The notes below the pieces were generated by a model, which was not told the DNA's origin, ran no database searches, and was given only the letters and a program-made list of their open reading frames with translations. Made by a program: the position numbers and the translations under genes. DNA of 64,000 bases, taken from assembly GCF_009870125.1 (NCBI RefSeq), contig NC_046679.1, forward strand, positions 30,752,001-30,816,000. Direction: 5' to 3'. This document shows, in pieces, positions 59,298 to 64,000 of the stretch. This DNA is from Drosophila pseudoobscura (taxonomy: Eukaryota > Arthropoda > Insecta > Diptera > Drosophilidae). Position 1 is the first letter of the stretch. Each line of letters opens with the position of its first letter.

Positions 59298-62200
59298 CTT
59301 GGTCATGATCCAGAAAACTAAATCGAAACCAGTTCGTGGGGGCACTGGGAAAGTAGGGGAAAACCAAATAGAAAACGTTTCCTCGATACGCGTGCATTTT
59401 CACATAGGATATACGAGTATGTACAGTGACAGGCGCAGACGATTGCATAAATTCGTTAATTGCTATTTATAAGACCTCCCCAATCACTTGGCGACCAAAT
59501 AAATGTGCAAAATAAATAAAACGAAGCGTAACGGAAAAAGAAACAGAAACAGAGAATCGGAAACTTTCCACTCGCCTGCGAGAAACCATTTGCATGTTGC
59601 TGCTGCTGCAGCTGCTGTTGCTGCCTGTCGTCTCCTGCTCGAACTGCACTTCAATTGTCGTCAATTAATTGTTGTTAATTTACACACACACACACAATTT
59701 CATAGCACTGCACTTTGGGATATTGTTTAAGCATAGAATGGCTTCGTCTTACTATTCCACCTCTCCTTTCCTCAAATCCCATCAATTTGCCGTTAGTTTG
59801 TTGCCTCTTATACAATGCTGCACTACGGTTTACCATTCGTCCCGTACCGTGGCGACACTTGCATTGAACTGCAGCAACAGTTTGACGGTTCCGTTCCGTT
59901 TTGAACGTCGCGTCGCGTCGCGTGTGCTATATGCTAGCTATACGAGTATGCTACACTATTTTTTTTTATTTTCTGTTTTGTATGGCCTGCTGCCCGTGTG
60001 AGTGCCGTCCGTTGTACGACTGAGTGTTCGCCAATGCTCGCGCCGCCCGTCAGGTATTCAAAATATCGGCCATGACTTTGGCAAAGAAAAACTAAAACAA
60101 GTACCCGCAGCAAGGAAAGTGTAAGGACTGACAGATGACCTGTAATGGAAGGAAGTGTCATAGTGCTGAAGTGCTGAAATAGTGTAAAAAGTATTCCAAG
60201 CATCAAGAGTGGACCTTAATATGGGTCACTTTACATACATATCTCTCTCAACTGTACGCTATATTCTATACCCTCTCCTCTTTCTTTTACACATTAACGT
60301 CTGTCCGACATACCCCTCCTTGCAATGTGCAAGTGCTGGGTACCATCATATTCTAATTTATTTTGTAATGCTCTCTCACGTTCTTTGCCGCTCACTTACT
60401 CTCCCTCTCCCTCTCCTTGTGTCTTTTGCTTTTCGCTCAGCTGTCTGCTGCTGCTGTTTTCCTTTCCTGTAATTCAAAGGAGAGACAGAGAGTGCAGCCA
60501 AACTGCGTTTTAGATCGCCTGCGGAGTTGGTGGTGGTTGTGCAGATTGAGAGAGGGAGATGGATTAAGAGCGTGAAGTTGGCAAGGTTGATTTAAATGAG
60601 GTGAGGCTTTTTCACACATCTCTCCTGTAAAAGTTTCCTAGTTTTTCGAGGCCGCATATCTCACAGGACCGTACTCCCTTGACACAAAGAGAACAAAAGA
60701 GGATATAGTAAAATATTAAGTGATGCCTTACCTTGCATAAGTGCATAAATGCACCATGGAATATCAGGGCATCGTTTGAGATCAACCCACCCCAGTTTAG
60801 AGTTCGACAAACTACGCAACAAGAATTTCGGCAATGCGTTTTCTCCGCTGCACCAAACAACGCAATAACCCCAGAGAGGGGGGAAAGGTAGGCCAAAAAT
60901 CTTTCGCTACTAGGATTAACCCTCGTCTCTACCCATCCCAGGCACACGCACAGCGAAAAGGTGAGAGAGAGAGTAGTGCAGCAATAAGTAGTGGAAACTG
61001 ATTAATGCAGTTCTTTGTTAATAATTTATGTGGATGCGCTATATTTGCTCGAATTAACCAAACGGAACCGGTTCAACTTGCGCTTGATTTTTATGTTTTG
61101 TTTTGTTGTTTCCCCCATCCCACCGATGACGTCAGCCGTTGTGTAGTCTTTACACAAAAATCAAAATACAATTTTTGATTTAATTATTTGTGCGGCGCGG
61201 CGGTTTGTTTGAGAGCATTCACCGCGTTCATTCGGACAAGAGCGTAACTTTGATAAACACTCTACCTGGCGGCAGAGCAAAAACGTTGCCGTGGACTTTG
61301 ATTAGAGGTGGGCGCGTGACTCGTAAATCAGAGCATGATAGGAAGCCCGCATTGACATTGAGTTTCTAAGAAATTTCGGGAATGGAAAATATATAGAGAG
61401 AAAGAATCTCTGTACTTTGAGGAAATTATTTCTTATCAGACATTTTGCTTCCTGATCAACTCACGCTGCCATCTCTAGCGACGACCTTCACATTGAGCTT
61501 CAGAAATGTTTTATTTTCGTGGGATTTTGAATTCTTGGCAGCGTCCAATGAATCTGCTTACTCATTTGTTGACTCTCATCGCAGTTGCTACAACCTCTAT
61601 ATAAATATAATTAGACGCACACGTTTCTATATTTGCACTTTAGATCCTTTTAGACCATTAAACTCAAGTTTTGAAAAGACTACTACATCATATCATTGCT
61701 AATAATGACGATAAACGAATGCCCTTGCTTAGATATCGTAACATTTTCCCTTGATTTAATCAATTCAAGGCCTTCTGCAACATCTGTATGTAATTATTAT
61801 ACACGATATTAAACAAATACGACAGTTTCGCTTGTCAATATCATTCTGTATGGATCTGGAAAACTAATTTGGGAAATACACACTATGTATTTCTTGTATT
61901 GCCATCTTTCACTCGATTCTACTATAATCATTCATTATTTGCTGAAGCAAACAAATGTCCACTGATAAGAAGTGTTCGTTATTTGTCTTCAAAAGTGTGA
62001 CACTTATCAGTTTAATTTGTTTAACAATCAACACACAGTATCAATGAGGTATTAGAAGTAGCTTTCAAAGTGATTTGTGGCTAGAAAAGAGCGGGAATAT
62101 TGATGGTTGAAGGCTTCAGGAAGTAAAGAAATAAGTGAAATGCCTGGGGATTAAAGAGGATTTTGGCTATTGAAAGAGATAATTGATTGGGAAAATGATT

Positions 62201-63660
62201 TTAAAATGGAGGAATGAAGCAAAGGGAATGAGGGAAGATGAAGATATATAAATTTAATTTAAAATGTGATACAGAAATCCTTATTTTTAATGTTTAACGT
62301 TCCCATTTCTCATTTAATTCAATTAATTTCCCTGACCATTGAATAAGCTCTAACTTTTCTGGATAATTCTCTGTGAATTATTCGTGTGACTTAAATCAAA
62401 ATTAGTTATGCTTATGCTTGGATGGGTTTTTCTGTTTATCGGCTTTCGATTTATGTGTCCGCTAATTTGGATGCGATGCAAAATAACAAATTAATTAAGC
62501 CTTCGAATGACGCAGATTGTAGCAGGGCAGGGGGTCTTATATTGTTTTATACCGAAACCCGATCGGCTTTCACCCAGGCAATCAAAAACAGAGGAGTCCG
62601 AGTACTACTCGCAGAAACAGAGGCAATAAATCATCGGAGAGCATTGTGCGTGGTGTATAAGAAGTGAAAATTACAATCTAATATATTTTACAATTGTGCT
62701 AACGAAACGGACACACAGCGGACACCCATTGGTATCCAAGAGGGAAGAGAGGAGGTCTCGGTCTCCTGTCGTGCGTCCATAGAACTTGACATCGCTGTCT
62801 TTGAGGGGTTCTGCAGGGGGAATTCTATTTATAGAATAACTCAAGGACAGTCACAATATACACAGCCAGAGCAGACACTGCTATAATTTATAAGCAGGCA
62901 AATCGCGTGCGGCATGGTGATATATACGGAAAAGTTCCGGGTAGGAAATTGCATACAAAGAAGAACCAGACCCCGACCCCCCGCCCCACAAATTATGACA
63001 AAATATTCCATGCGTCAGTCGTTGCTATGGATTCCTGCTTTTATGCTTTGCCATGCTGAAAAGGAAATTCCATCCATCCATTCATTCATTTATCCTCCAC
63101 TTGTTGGTTCCTGTTTTGTGTTTGTTTGGCTTCTGTTTTTTCCCATCAAAGCAATTAGTGTTCGGTTTCTGCTGGATTCTGCTTGGGTCTTTGATTTTTT
63201 ATACATAAAATGTGGAAGGAATGGGCATATATAAAATGTGAGAGCTTACTGAACAGATGATGCTTACAAAAGTGTACGAAATATAAATTAAATTAGCAAA
63301 TTTGTTGCACAGTTTTTTGCACCCCATTTTATTTCACCGGAAATGTTCCGTTCGAGCAGCATGGCGTATACGTAATTTTGATGAAATTATTGCTAAATAT
63401 TCAGATACAAGCGGTTTCTGGCCTGATAAGTGACATTTGAAAGGTTAAATATGATGTATTAATTGATGATTAATCCATTAGAATAAAATATCCCAAGGCT
63501 AAAGAGAATTTTGGGAGCAGAAACCCATTACACCTGTCGTATGGGTGATTTTTCCAACAGAGTTCACTAAAAGAAAGAGGTTATACCCACTGGATTTGCT
63601 TGAATAAGGTTGTCAAAATGTATTTCATTTCATATTCATGCTGCCAAAAGCATTAACATC

Positions 63661-63700
63661 AGCAGAAGCAGCAGCAAGCAGCAGCAGGCAGCAGCAGCAC
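63661..63700. repeat. (AGCAGC)n imperfect repeat
   Basis: AGCAGC triplet-type repeat with interruptions (AGCAGAAGCAGCAGCAAGC). No flanking coding frame is evident. Confidence 0.8.
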
Positions 63701-64000
63701 ATCATTATTCAATGTCAGAACAGTAGATCCAGGCGCTGAATAAACAGAACAACACGAATACCAGGCATGCCAACCAACCTCCCACGACTAGGACATGTTT
63801 TTGCATTATTTAGCACTCTTTTAAGGAGGTAGTCCATGTGTGTACAGAGTCCAGAGTGTGTAATCCGAGCAGGAAGAGGGTCAGAGGTTGATAGACCCGA
63901 AGGGTAATTAAAGACCACGACCCCCACGACAGCTGGCGGGCAACCAAATCCCAAGTAAATAATTGAAACGACTTTGCTTAAGCGTTTCCACGCGGGGCAC

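Larger units (their letters stand above)
55887..64000. other. Noncoding DNA at the right end
   Basis: No coding exon can be supported. Visible items are CT/GA tracts (56030-56100 and 60390-60420), a (TG)n tract (59265-59297), a GTCGC repeat near 59908-59922, the palindromic cAMP-response octamer TGACGTCA at 61127-61134, and a CAGCAG-rich stretch at 63661-63700. GC-richer islands at 59850-60060 and 61180-61320 could be promoters, but I cannot assign a strand or gene. Confidence 0.45.

Noticed and set aside
59850..60060. Promoter and first exon of a + strand gene
   Set aside because: The GC-rich stretch and a CAG|GTATTC donor-like site are suggestive, but equally good signals exist on the other strand, and no coding exon follows in the window.
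1..64000. CRISPR arrays, bacterial operons, rRNA or tRNA genes
   Set aside because: The DNA is from an insect nuclear genome. The tandem repeats have no spacer-repeat structure, and I saw no tRNA A/B boxes with a cloverleaf and no rRNA sequence. A tRNAscan run would settle the tRNA point.

Overview
The window is a piece of a Drosophila genome. Introns are short (55-66 nt) with GT...AG borders, noncoding DNA is AT-rich with many microsatellites, and the gene order matches cytological region 92A of D. melanogaster chromosome 3R (Muller element E): dystrophin (Dys), then the cuticle gene Cpr92A, then a cluster of SLC22-type organic ion transporters. A remnant of a common Drosophila dispersed repeat near 46.9 kb agrees. 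The exact species cannot be read from the sequence; an obscura-group fly is only a guess.

Layout. 1-17.2 kb has no convincing coding exon. It is probably intron of the long Dys isoforms, and holds many simple repeats, a 10-bp minisatellite and several tandem duplications of about 170-190 bp. 17.2-30.2 kb holds the 3' part of Dys on the + strand: a TATA promoter, an upstream ORF, a unique acidic first exon (17449-18306), a 5.7 kb intron, ten shared C-terminal exons (24047-27648) and a 2.5 kb AT-rich 3'UTR. The exons join in frame to a protein of 1177 aa with a partial spectrin-like repeat, WW, EF-hand and ZZ domains, coiled coils and a polyQ tail. Cpr92A lies on the - strand, convergent with Dys (30476-31269).

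32.9-50.0 kb is a cluster of five paralogous SLC22 transporters: four on + (A 32904-37067, B 38753-40620, C 41174-43128, D 44306-46178) and one on - (E 47622-50019). I rebuilt all five as intact spliced reading frames of 543, 541, 538, 547 and 584 aa. They share intron positions and phases, with a few losses and shifts. A 2.3 kb intron of gene A contains two nested small membrane-protein genes, one per strand. A decayed copy of one of them lies 3' of gene A.

50-64 kb has no coding gene I can support. It holds candidate noncoding 5' exons and GAGA-rich promoter-like DNA on the - strand that may feed gene E, and otherwise AT-rich or simple-sequence DNA.

How the genes work together: Dys encodes the cytoskeletal scaffold of the dystroglycan complex, Cpr92A a structural chitin-binding cuticle protein, and the SLC22 genes plasma-membrane carriers for organic ions. 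They are neighbours and show no sign of being one pathway. I found no clearly new biological system. The most unusual items are the patchy near-identity of genes A and D, the nested genes and their pseudogene, the repeated RK-x-SLIDA tail of gene E, and the recurring tandem duplications in Dys introns.
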